Part shown: positions 1 to 8,721 of the stretch, in pieces
Layout of the letters: every line of letters begins with the position of its first letter
How positions within the stretch are numbered: position 1 is the stretch's first letter
Assembly (NCBI GenBank): GCA_002422425.1
Contig: DIVG01000029.1
Coordinates: forward strand, 119,802 to 183,801
DNA from: Akkermansiaceae bacterium UBA6138
GTDB taxonomy: Bacteria > Verrucomicrobiota > Verrucomicrobiia > Verrucomicrobiales > DEV007
Length of the DNA: 64,000 nucleotides
Reading direction: 5' to 3'
The notes under the pieces: generated by a model
What the model was told of the DNA's origin: nothing
The model's input: only the letters and a program-made list of their open reading frames with translations
Databases searched by the model: none
Made by a program: the position numbers and the translations under genes

Positions 1-507
1 GTAACTCGCGTCATGGGAGGACAGGAGCTCGTTGGATCGTTATTGGACACAAATCTGCCAGTCATCACCGAAGGTAATCGACTAGAGATGAATACCTCTG
101 AAATTCGAAAAATCCGACGCCTTGAGGCCACTACCGGAGAACTCCCGGTCATCGCGGCGGAATCGCCGACCTTCGCTTTCGAGCGCTGGGATGGGGGAAA
201 AGTCACCGGATACCTTGGCCTCGACTTTCTCTCCATCGAGGTGGAAGGGCGAAACTGGCTGGTGCCTTCCCGCGAAGTTGCTGAAATCGAAGCGGCATCC
301 CCGCTTCTGACGCCCGATTCCCTCGAAAAAATCAAGGCCCTGATCGTTCAGCTTGCTGACGATGACTGGGCCGCCCGGGAAGAGGCAACCCGGGACCTCG
401 GCGCATTTGGCTACCTTGCGAGACCTGTCCTGCAACGTGAACTTGGCACAACGAAGGACCCCGAAGTGGCACGTCGCATCGGGAAAGTGCTGGCCGACCT
501 CAACTGA
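1..507 (+). CDS. Hypothetical protein with HEAT-like C-terminus (5' partial)
   Basis: The frame is open to the left edge (codons V-T-R-V precede the first ATG at 13), so the N-terminus probably lies outside the window. The visible 164 or more residues end in a helical stretch (about residues 112-164 from the ATG: DDDWAAREEATRDLG, then RPVLQRELG and DPEVARRIGKVL) that resembles a pair of HEAT/PBS-lyase-like repeats. The front half has short beta-like segments (GYLGLDFLSIEVEG, WLVPSREVAEIE). No catalytic motif is recognised. It lies 25 bp upstream of the MoxR-type operon and may be its first gene. Function unknown. Confidence 0.6.
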   Translation, partial: VTRVMGGQELVGSLLDTNLPVITEGNRLEMNTSEIRKIRRLEATTGELPVIAAESPTFAFERWDGGKVTGYLGLDFLSIEVEGRNWLVPSREVAEIEAASPLLTPDSLEKIKALIVQLADDDWAAREEATRDLGAFGYLARPVLQRELGTTKDPEVARRIGKVLADLN

Positions 508-532
508 TCCCGCGTAACCCTTTCTGTATTTC

Positions 533-2500
533 TTGGAAACTGCCTCTCATTCTTCTGACTACCCGGGTGCCGTGCGGCAGGTGAGATCCCGTCTCGCGCT
601 GGTGCGCTTTGCCGACGGGCTCCGCCGCACCCATTTTGCCATCGGTATTTTTGCGCTCATCGTTGTTGCTTACCTGCGTCTTGGAGCGGATTGGCGCTCG
701 GGGGATGCCTTTATCGTCCTCGGGATCATTGGCTGCTGGCTTGCGGGGGCATGGATCCGTGCACTCCTAGGCCTGCCGGAAAACATGACCGCCCTGCTGC
801 TGCTTGACCGGCGGGGAAACTGGAAAGATTGCTTTTCATCCGCATGGGAGTTTCTGCAAGACCCGGCACCATCCGCCGCCAGGACGCTCCATCTTGAGTA
901 TGCCGCAGCACGACTTCCCGCAGCCGTAAAGGCGCTGCCTTTGGTTTTTCCGCTTCCCTCTCTGAAGTGGGTTTGGGTCGCTCCTCTCATGGCGACCCTC
1001 TTCGCTATGAGTCCCTGGCTTCGCACCACGCCCGACTCCCGTGACCTTGAACTCACCGAAGGCATGAAAGATGCCGCCGCGTTGCAGGCGGAGGAGCTGC
1101 GTCGCGAAGCCGCGCGCCTCCGTGACCTCTCAGCCCTGACGGTAGAGCAAAAAAAACAAATCGAAGCTCTCGGTATCGATGTCGATGCCGTGGCGGAAAA
1201 GCTGGCCGATCCGAACGGGCTCACTACCGGGGAGATGCTGGAGTCGCTCGAGGGCCAGGCTCGGGAGGCAGCAAAACTTGCCGAGTCCCTCGGACTCTTT
1301 CCCGACGGATGGGCTTCGGAAGCGCTGATCGAAGCGATGAGTCAGCAGCCGGATACGGCTGATCTCAGCCTGTTTATCCGCGATAAAGCGGCGGCCCCGG
1401 CCGCCACCGAGGCAATGCGTCTGCACGCTCTGCTGGACGACGGAGGGATCACAGACGAAACGCAGGAACGCATAACCCGCTCCCTGGAGTCCATTATGCG
1501 GGAGGCGAATGACAACGACCGCAGCCGCCCCGTCGGGGAACGCTTCGGAAACGCCTCTCTCAAAATGAGCAGTGCCCAGCCGAAACCGGCGGCGAGGGAG
1601 TTCGAGGAATTGTCCCGATTTTTTCGGGATGCCGCCGGCCGGGAGGAAGCCGTTCAGAAATTAAAGAGGCTCGCCGAAGTGCTGCGGGAAGCCGGGAGCG
1701 AAATTAGCGGCAGTGAGTTGGCGAAGATGGAGCCTATCGCCGCCACGGCCGGGACGGGTCCGAACCCTTCCGATGGCCTTCGATCTCTCGATGCGGAAGG
1801 TCCTGGCGACAACTCCAGGGGCCTGGCGGCACCGGGAATCACTCCCGAAGGGGGCGAAGAATCCCGGGAAATTCCGCTCGCCGCCGCGCCGCCGACCGGA
1901 GCGCTCGATAGTCAGAAAGTTCCTGTCCCCGGGGCAGCCCCGGGCGAGGGTGCCGAAGGCGGGATGGGCAGTGAAGCTGACAAGGGTGAGCAGGCGTTCT
2001 CCGCACCGGTCCCGGGAGAACCGCCCGCAGACGGCAAATCCGGTTCGGCACTCGGCATGAGTAATCAATCACAGAAAGGGGAAGGCGAAGGCGGCATGCT
2101 AAGCGCTCCGGTACCCGGTATGGATCCCGGTCAGTCGGCCCCCGGTGCCGGCTTGAGCTTAGGGGCAGGGGCCTCGGCCCAGTCGGGCAAAGGAGGTGAC
2201 CAGGCCGGGACAGGCTCGGCTGAAATGACTGAAGAGACCGCTGCCGAAGCACTGAAGGCGACCGGTGACTCCCGGGTGGCTGCTCGTGCCGGAGCCGAGG
2301 GAGAGTCCGTCTTGAAGAGCATCGAAGGAGAGGCAAGGACGGAAAAGGCTGCTCGAACCCGTCGGGAAATCGCGACTGACTTTATCGCGGTGGAAGAGCA
2401 GGCACTCGATGACCAGGCGCTCCCGCTCTCACGGAGACAGCACGTCCTGCGCTATTTTTCCGCGATTCGGCGGCAATTTGAAAAGGACGGGGAAGAGTAG
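533..2500 (+). CDS. Large membrane protein of a MoxR operon (DUF4175-like organisation)
   Basis: About 655 residues beginning at a TTG; no better ATG lies near the front, so the exact start is uncertain. There are three likely membrane segments near residues 33-50, 58-77 and 143-162, followed by a long charged helical region (residues 175-400). A low-complexity Gly/Ala/Pro/Glu segment (about 420-570) contains three PVPG motifs separated by EGGM-type spacers. The C-terminus returns to charged helix. The order membrane protein, MoxR, DUF58, VWA, VWA is typical of aerotolerance-type operons in this phylum, and the first protein resembles DUF4175-type members by layout only. It probably acts in the inner membrane with the exposed part facing the VWA partners; this is inference. 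Confidence 0.7.
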   Translation: METASHSSDYPGAVRQVRSRLALVRFADGLRRTHFAIGIFALIVVAYLRLGADWRSGDAFIVLGIIGCWLAGAWIRALLGLPENMTALLLLDRRGNWKDCFSSAWEFLQDPAPSAARTLHLEYAAARLPAAVKALPLVFPLPSLKWVWVAPLMATLFAMSPWLRTTPDSRDLELTEGMKDAAALQAEELRREAARLRDLSALTVEQKKQIEALGIDVDAVAEKLADPNGLTTGEMLESLEGQAREAAKLAESLGLFPDGWASEALIEAMSQQPDTADLSLFIRDKAAAPAATEAMRLHALLDDGGITDETQERITRSLESIMREANDNDRSRPVGERFGNASLKMSSAQPKPAAREFEELSRFFRDAAGREEAVQKLKRLAEVLREAGSEISGSELAKMEPIAATAGTGPNPSDGLRSLDAEGPGDNSRGLAAPGITPEGGEESREIPLAAAPPTGALDSQKVPVPGAAPGEGAEGGMGSEADKGEQAFSAPVPGEPPADGKSGSALGMSNQSQKGEGEGGMLSAPVPGMDPGQSAPGAGLSLGAGASAQSGKGGDQAGTGSAEMTEETAAEALKATGDSRVAARAGAEGESVLKSIEGEARTEKAARTRREIATDFIAVEEQALDDQALPLSRRQHVLRYFSAIRRQFEKDGEE

Positions 2501-2564
2501 ACTCCTGCCTTCCTCCCCGGGATTGATTTCGAGCGCGACACGACGATTGATTGAAGTACTTTAT

Positions 2565-3569
2565 ATGAGAAACAGCCACGAACTCGGACAGGATCTGGAG
2601 CGATTCAGAGACAGGTTTCACTCCCTGAAGACAGAAATCCAGAAAGCCATTGTCGGATACGATGAGCTTCTCACGGACACCCTCGTGGCGGTCTTTGCCA
2701 GAGGGCACATCCTTCTCGAAGGGGTTCCCGGACTCGGTAAGACCTTCCTCGTTCAGACACTTTCGCAAGTGCTCGGCCTGACCCCGGGGCGCATTCAGTG
2801 CACGCCCGACCTGATGCCTGCGGATATCCTCGGCACTCACATTGTAAACGAGAACGAAGAGGGACGCAGGGTCATGCATTTCGAAAAGGGACCGGTCTTT
2901 GCCAATCTCGTCCTCGTCGATGAAGTCAACCGGGCGACTCCGAAAACGCAGGCAGCCCTGCTTGAAGTGATGCAGGAAGGGGCGGTTACTGCCGGCGGCG
3001 AGACAATGCCCCTGCCCAAACCCTTCTTTGTTATGGCGACACAGAACCCGATGGAGATGGAGGGCACCTACCCGCTGCCGGAAGCTCAGGCCGACCGTTT
3101 CCTTTTCAAGCTGCGCGTTCCCTTTCCGGACCGTGCCACCCTCGTCGAGATCTCGCGCCGGACAGCCTCCTTCGACATGCCCGAACTCTCCCGCATCCTC
3201 AATGGGGAGGAGTTGATCACTTTCCAAAAAATCGTCTCGGAAGTGCCCGTGGCCGATCACGTTAACGAATACGCCGCGCGCATCGTCCTTGCAACCCACC
3301 CGGGGGACGAGGGCCAGACGGCGAGTGTCGCCAAATACGTCAGTTATGGGGCCAGCCCTCGCGGGATGCAGTCTCTCATCCGCGGCGCACGCATCCACTG
3401 CGCGCTCGACGGGCGCACCGCCGTCTCGGTTGAGGACGTAAAACGAGTCGCCCTCCCGGCCTTGCGTCATCGCGTGATTCTGAACTTCCAGGGAGAGGCC
3501 GAATCGAAGAGTGTCGATCTGCTCGTGCAGGAAGTTATCGACAGCATTTCCCCGACTGGTCCGGCCTGA
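2565..3569 (+). CDS. MoxR-family AAA+ ATPase
   Basis: A 334-residue AAA+ ATPase of the MoxR/RavA clade, whose members act as chaperone-like ATPases paired with VWA-domain proteins. Walker A is GVPGLGKT, Walker B is LVLVDEVNRA, and the sensor-1 region reads FVMATQNPMEMEGTYPLPEAQADR, shown here in parts (ATQNP, GTYPLPEAQ, DRF), which are hallmarks of the family. An open reading upstream to 2409 is rejected because ATG 2565 gives the usual MoxR N-terminus (RNSHELGQDLERF). The stop TGA overlaps the next start as TGATG, which suggests translational coupling to the TPR/propeller gene. Family assignment is firm; the substrate is unknown. Confidence 0.93.
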   Translation: MRNSHELGQDLERFRDRFHSLKTEIQKAIVGYDELLTDTLVAVFARGHILLEGVPGLGKTFLVQTLSQVLGLTPGRIQCTPDLMPADILGTHIVNENEEGRRVMHFEKGPVFANLVLVDEVNRATPKTQAALLEVMQEGAVTAGGETMPLPKPFFVMATQNPMEMEGTYPLPEAQADRFLFKLRVPFPDRATLVEISRRTASFDMPELSRILNGEELITFQKIVSEVPVADHVNEYAARIVLATHPGDEGQTASVAKYVSYGASPRGMQSLIRGARIHCALDGRTAVSVEDVKRVALPALRHRVILNFQGEAESKSVDLLVQEVIDSISPTGPA

Positions 3570-6500
3570 TGAAAAAAGCACTGACGAACTGCCGACAAGA
3601 GATACGACAGGGGTGGCTCTGTCTTCTCGTCGCGTTCGCCGGTTTGCCGTTCGCGACGGGGCAGGAGCTCACGGAAGAACAGTTTATCGCCAGCTCGCTC
3701 CGCGATCGAACCGCCCTGCACTATGACCCGCTCCTCGACCCCCCCCTTGAATCCCTCATTAAGCTCTATCGCGCGTCCGAGCGGGTTGATGAGCTCATTG
3801 GTCTCTACCGCAGTCATGTAGGGCAGTATCCCGAAGATGCCGGAGCCAAGACCGTGCTCATCCGGATCCTGCGCCGGGTGGATCGAGCCGGAGCCGAGGA
3901 AATGATCGCCGCCGCAGTCCCTTTGCATCCGGATTTCGCCCCGCTGCAGTATATCCTGTTCCGCTTCCTTGAAGAGCGCGGGGACAGCAGGGCAACGGAG
4001 GCACTCTCCCGCGCGATCGATCTTGAAACAAATCCCGCCCGCCGTAGCGATTGGCTTGAGCAACTACTGCAATTGTCGGAGGCCGAGTCCGCCCGCTCGC
4101 TTGCCGACCTGCAGTTCAACAAGCTCCTCGCTCTCGAAAATCAGTCTGCCGAAAGTTTTCTCGCTCTCGCCAGGCTGATGCAGCGCTATCAGTTCTGGGA
4201 GCTCAGCCTCAGGGCACTGAACAAGGCCAAAGCGGCACGCCCGGATCCCGAGGCGCTCGTGGAAGCGGACGTCATGCTTGCGGGAGCTCAGGCCCAGTTG
4301 GGAAATCGGATTGATGCCGGGCGTATGCTCGACGCTCTTTTAAAACGCCTTTCTGCGGATCATTGGAGAAGGCGCGAAATAGTCAGCCTGCGGGTTAGCG
4401 TGCTCGCCACTGACACGGAGCGCGAAGAAATGCTCGAAATACTGAAAACGGCCTATCTCAACAATCCCCGCGTTGAAATCTCTGTCCTCGACTACGTCGA
4501 TATGCTGGCCGCTTCGGAGCGGCAAACCGAAGCGGTCAAGGTCATTCTTGCGGCCCTCGCCGAATCGCCCGGTTCCCGCCTGACCGAAAGCCGGGCGCTT
4601 GAGTTGCTCGAAACAGCGCCCGATCCCGCTGCCTATGTGACGCTTCTTGAGCAGCGCCTCGAACTCGCTCCAGATCGGTCCGATCTGCGTTTTCGCCTCA
4701 TTAAAGCTTATTACGCGGCCGGGCGTGACGCCGATGCCGCGCAGGATTTCAAAACGCTGGTCGCCGGGGTAGCTCCCAATGAAGTGTCGGCACGACTTCT
4801 TGAATTGCAGCGTTACCTCCGGTCGATTGACCGGATCGACGCGGCGGCACCTTATCTCGAGAACTATGTGCGCAGCCACCCGACCCGCCTCGACATCGCC
4901 CGCGAGCTTGCCGAGGTATATGCCGAAAGTCAGGCCCTGGCGGAAATTGATGGCCTTGTGAGGAGTCTAAACACGTCTGAAGCAGATGCTTCAGGGGTGA
5001 TCGACCTTGCAGAATTTCTCATCAGCCGTGACTTCTTCATACCGGCCCGCGTTCTTGTGACCTCAAAACTGGGGCTCGAACCAAAACAGTTTGAGCTTGG
5101 ACTGCTTTTGATCGAGATCCTCGGAAAGACGGGAGACAGTGCCGGCGCGGACCGACAGATTGCTTCAAGCCGCGAGCTTGCCGACACGGCACCACGCTAC
5201 GCTCGCTGGCTTGAGGAAGCCGTCGCGGCACACCGCCGCCTTGAGACGCTTGCCGGATTCTTCGACTCGGAGCAAAACCGGTTTTCCTTCGCCGAGAACG
5301 ATTGGTCGGCGGATAAGATCGAGAAATTTCTCATTCTTTGCGAAGTGGGAAAACAACAGCTCTTCAGCGATCGCGTCGCGCGCGGTATCCGCGAGCGGCT
5401 CGCCCAGCCTGGAATCGCCGCGCAGTTGCGGATGAGACTGCGGAACTTCCTCGTCGGCGTATTGGAGAACGATCCCGAGGCGGCGGGTGAGGTCGAAGGG
5501 CAGTTGAAGCTGCTCGCCGCTGAGGACCCCGCCAACCGCCCTGAATACGAACTCCGGCGAGCTCTCGTTTATCATCGCAACCAACGAGTCGATCTTGCTC
5601 AAAAGCTCGTTGCGGGAATCGATCTCACCGAAATAAGCTCCGCGCAGCTCTTGCGCGACGCAGTCGAGATCCTCATCGATTATGGATTTCTCAAGGAGGC
5701 GGATTCCGCCCTTGGAGCGATCAATCGGCTGGAACCTCGCGATCTTCTGAGCTGGGAGAGACGGCTCCTCGTTCTTGTGACACTGCGGCAGGAGACAGTC
5801 TTCCGCAGCGTGATCCGCAGCCTGCGCAGCGGCGATGCGGGAATCACACTCAGAGAACTCTCCAACCGCTCTCTTGATGAACATCTCAGCGGGTCTTACT
5901 GGCGCTCAATTTCCGCACTCATGGCATCGGGAGAGTTGCAGCTCGAAGAAGTTCTGCCTCTGCTTGCGTCAGCGGAGCGCGAGGATCTCACGAGCGGCTC
6001 ACGGCTCTGGGCTGAATGGACTCGCGCCCTGGTCCTCACCCGGCTCGGGCGCGATGAGGAGGCGGGGGAGGCGATTAGTCGTTTCAGTGAACTTGCCAGG
6101 GTAGAGAAAGTGGCGGCGGTGAACTTTCCCGACGGTCTCGTCCTCTCGGTCGATGCCGCCTCGGATTTCCTCACCCCGCGAACCGCCTCCGAGTCCTCCG
6201 GCAGAAGCTTAACCGCCGATTTTCTCATCGATCAACCGGTGATGCGCTGGGCTTTCGAGCTGCCCGGCATCTCACGCATTGTCTTTGTCGGACACGCAGG
6301 CACTGCCGTTGTCATTTTTGATGACACCGACTCCGTCCACGTCATCGACACCGTCACGGGAAAATTGGCCTGGCGGAAATTCTACGGGGAGCAGACAGGG
6401 CTAAGAGCATCGCGCCGCCCCGCTGCCTTCGATGAAGTTCCCGTCCCCGGATTCCTGAGTGGATCCATTGACGAAGAGGACAAGAGCGGCAAAGCTCCCC

Positions 6501-7777
6501 GGTCGTTTGCGCTCAACTCCGACCGCTTTTTCCTGGTGCGTGGGGATGCGTTCTGCGCCTTTGCCGTGGCCGATGGGACACTTATCTGGAGCGCGCCGCT
6601 GACGAATCCTCCCGGGAAAGAGGGTCATTCTGCAGACGGGGCCAGTCGTCCTCCGATCAGTTTTGTCGTGGAAGCCGAAAAGGCCGTCGTGTTTAACCCG
6701 GCGACGCAACTCCTGACCTGCCTCGAAACGGCTTCCGGCAAACTCCTCTGGACGACTAAAATCGGCGGGGAGATGAGAGGGGAGACCGGCGGAATGTTCT
6801 CGTTGAACACCGGGCTCACGCTTCGCGAGGGGCATGTCTTCGTCTACGGGCAGGATTCAGCGATCGTTGAAGCGGGTTCAGGCAAGGTGGTCTGGAGTTT
6901 CAGCGGAGAAGAAACGGCGGTTTTCCCCCTCGTCCTGCGCGAATCGCGTGACGAGCCGGTCGAGTCTGCGGGGGCCTTGACAAACACGCCTCCGATCACG
7001 GGCAAGGCGGTGCCTCCGGATCCTGTTAGCTCCCTTCGGCAAGCAACCCTCTATGACTTTCAGTCGAAAAGCGACCCCGGCGGTATCAATCCCCCGGCTT
7101 TTCTTTCCGCTCCCTCGGCCCTGGTCGGCCCCGGGGTTTTCTGGGCAAGGGAACGCCTCCGTCGCGACGATGCCAGCTATGCGGACATTGCGGAAGGCTA
7201 TCTCATGCTCATGCAGGGAGGTAAGGTAAGGCGCATCTCGACCCGTCTCCCTCTTGCCTCGAGGGAACTTCCCTCGGGAGGATCCTACCTGGGACAAACC
7301 GGGAACCATGCCTGGTTCCTCGATGGCGAATCCCTTCACCACGTCGATTTTTTCAGGGAGAGGGCCTCCCAGCTGGTCATTCGGGACCTTGGAGACCCCG
7401 CTACCGTTCGAGGAACGATCGTCGGAAACCAACTGGTGGTCCGGGGGAACCGGTCACTCAAGGTCATCAACGCCCGCACCGGGCAGCTGATCGGAGAGGC
7501 ACCCCTGCCGGCCAGGCTCATTGAATATCTCAACCACTCCGGGCTAGACGTGCCGGATTCGGCAGGGGCGAGGGCGGTCTGGCAGGGAAGAATCTACCGC
7601 GAGGGACAAGGTTACCCGGGCTATTGCCTTCCCGTTACGGATCTCGTGAGCGGCAGCCGATACTTCACGACCTTCGGCAATCGCACGCTCGTCTGCCTTG
7701 AAGCCCGTCCCACGGGCGAAGCGGGGTCCGCCAGGCTCCTCCCTGCTGTGTCGACCGCCCTCTCCCCGTCCCGTTAA
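3569..7777 (+). CDS. Exported TPR-repeat plus PQQ-like beta-propeller protein
   Basis: A 1402-residue protein. It starts with a signal peptide (hydrophobic core LCLLVAFAGLPFA, likely cut near residue 32). Residues about 35-870 are degenerate tetratricopeptide repeats (recurring A-x-x-L-x-K-A and LR-x-A-L-N-K-A helices). From about residue 890 it becomes a PQQ/quinoprotein-like propeller with repeated W-blade motifs such as TGKLAWRKFYG, DGTLIWSAPL, SGKLLWTTKIGG and SGKVVWSFSGEE. It sits between MoxR and DUF58, overlaps the MoxR stop by one base and ends 8 bp before DUF58, so it belongs to the same transcription unit. Propellers of this kind need not bind PQQ; here a scaffold role for periplasmic assembly is inferred. 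Such a long fusion inside a MoxR operon is unusual. Confidence 0.85.
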   Translation: MKKALTNCRQEIRQGWLCLLVAFAGLPFATGQELTEEQFIASSLRDRTALHYDPLLDPPLESLIKLYRASERVDELIGLYRSHVGQYPEDAGAKTVLIRILRRVDRAGAEEMIAAAVPLHPDFAPLQYILFRFLEERGDSRATEALSRAIDLETNPARRSDWLEQLLQLSEAESARSLADLQFNKLLALENQSAESFLALARLMQRYQFWELSLRALNKAKAARPDPEALVEADVMLAGAQAQLGNRIDAGRMLDALLKRLSADHWRRREIVSLRVSVLATDTEREEMLEILKTAYLNNPRVEISVLDYVDMLAASERQTEAVKVILAALAESPGSRLTESRALELLETAPDPAAYVTLLEQRLELAPDRSDLRFRLIKAYYAAGRDADAAQDFKTLVAGVAPNEVSARLLELQRYLRSIDRIDAAAPYLENYVRSHPTRLDIARELAEVYAESQALAEIDGLVRSLNTSEADASGVIDLAEFLISRDFFIPARVLVTSKLGLEPKQFELGLLLIEILGKTGDSAGADRQIASSRELADTAPRYARWLEEAVAAHRRLETLAGFFDSEQNRFSFAENDWSADKIEKFLILCEVGKQQLFSDRVARGIRERLAQPGIAAQLRMRLRNFLVGVLENDPEAAGEVEGQLKLLAAEDPANRPEYELRRALVYHRNQRVDLAQKLVAGIDLTEISSAQLLRDAVEILIDYGFLKEADSALGAINRLEPRDLLSWERRLLVLVTLRQETVFRSVIRSLRSGDAGITLRELSNRSLDEHLSGSYWRSISALMASGELQLEEVLPLLASAEREDLTSGSRLWAEWTRALVLTRLGRDEEAGEAISRFSELARVEKVAAVNFPDGLVLSVDAASDFLTPRTASESSGRSLTADFLIDQPVMRWAFELPGISRIVFVGHAGTAVVIFDDTDSVHVIDTVTGKLAWRKFYGEQTGLRASRRPAAFDEVPVPGFLSGSIDEEDKSGKAPRSFALNSDRFFLVRGDAFCAFAVADGTLIWSAPLTNPPGKEGHSADGASRPPISFVVEAEKAVVFNPATQLLTCLETASGKLLWTTKIGGEMRGETGGMFSLNTGLTLREGHVFVYGQDSAIVEAGSGKVVWSFSGEETAVFPLVLRESRDEPVESAGALTNTPPITGKAVPPDPVSSLRQATLYDFQSKSDPGGINPPAFLSAPSALVGPGVFWARERLRRDDASYADIAEGYLMLMQGGKVRRISTRLPLASRELPSGGSYLGQTGNHAWFLDGESLHHVDFFRERASQLVIRDLGDPATVRGTIVGNQLVVRGNRSLKVINARTGQLIGEAPLPARLIEYLNHSGLDVPDSAGARAVWQGRIYREGQGYPGYCLPVTDLVSGSRYFTTFGNRTLVCLEARPTGEAGSARLLPAVSTALSPSR

Positions 7778-7785
7778 GCTTCTCC

Positions 7786-8706
7786 ATGTCGATACAGAAT
7801 CCCAGCCCCCCCCGTGAAGAACTCTTCGACGCCGAGTTTCTCGACCGGCTTCGCGCTCTCTTTCTGCGCTTGCGAAAGCGGAAACAACTCAGACGGAAAG
7901 GTCTTCAGTCAACACCGGCGACAGGATTCACGAGGGAGTTCAAAGATTTTCGCCACTACACTCCAAAAGATGACTTCCGCTCGATTGATTGGCGACTTTA
8001 TGCTCGTCTCGATCGGCTCTTTGTGCGGCTTTACGAAGAAATTCAAGAATTTCATGTTCATATTGTCGTCGATACAAGCGCCTCGATGGTGGAACCCTTT
8101 CCCGAGAAGCGGCTCACGAGTCTTAAGCTGGCTGTGGCGCTCGGCTATATGGGGCTTGTCGGGCACCATCGTGTCAGCCTGTATTCGATCGGTGACCATC
8201 TCACCGACCCTCCACCACCTATGAAAGGGCAGGGGAGCTTTCAGCGGGTAATTGATTTCGCCCGCGATCTCCAATACGGGGGCCTGACCGATCTCAACCG
8301 ATGCTTCCAGGATTTCCAGCCCGGAAGGCGAAGATACGGGATCATTTTCGTCATTTCCGACCTCTATGGTCGCGACATTAACGAGGCGCGCGAGGCAATC
8401 CGCCATGCCGGGGCGTGGCCTGGAGAAGTGCATTTCATTCAGGTCTTTCACCCCTGGGAGGAAAAACCCGATGTTGAGGGTGAAATCGAACTCTTCGATG
8501 TGGAAACACAAGAGCACCGTCGCCTCTGGTTCACTCCGCGCGACCGCGAGCGCTACGAGGCCACCTACCGGGATTTCCTCGGTGATATCGAGAAAACTTG
8601 CCAGTCACGGCAGATCGATTACCAGCGCTGGAGAACCGATTATCCCTTTGATGAACTCTTTCTCGACCTTCTCTCGCGAGGTTCGGCGCTCGCGGGCAAC
8701 AGCTAA
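7786..8706 (+). CDS. DUF58 domain protein (MoxR partner)
   Basis: A 306-residue soluble DUF58 protein. The family signature is present: DFRHYTPKDDFRSIDWRLYAR, seen here as FRHYTPKDD and RSIDWRLYAR, followed by a VWA-like beta strand ending in VDTSASM. DUF58 proteins are encoded with MoxR ATPases and VWA proteins and are thought to act as adaptors or substrates of MoxR. It starts at the ATG 8 bp after the previous gene, and the VWA gene starts 15 bp downstream, consistent with one operon. There is no membrane segment, so it is probably cytoplasmic. Confidence 0.92.
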   Translation: MSIQNPSPPREELFDAEFLDRLRALFLRLRKRKQLRRKGLQSTPATGFTREFKDFRHYTPKDDFRSIDWRLYARLDRLFVRLYEEIQEFHVHIVVDTSASMVEPFPEKRLTSLKLAVALGYMGLVGHHRVSLYSIGDHLTDPPPPMKGQGSFQRVIDFARDLQYGGLTDLNRCFQDFQPGRRRYGIIFVISDLYGRDINEAREAIRHAGAWPGEVHFIQVFHPWEEKPDVEGEIELFDVETQEHRRLWFTPRDRERYEATYRDFLGDIEKTCQSRQIDYQRWRTDYPFDELFLDLLSRGSALAGNS

Positions 8707-8721
8707 TTCCGCCTGATATTG

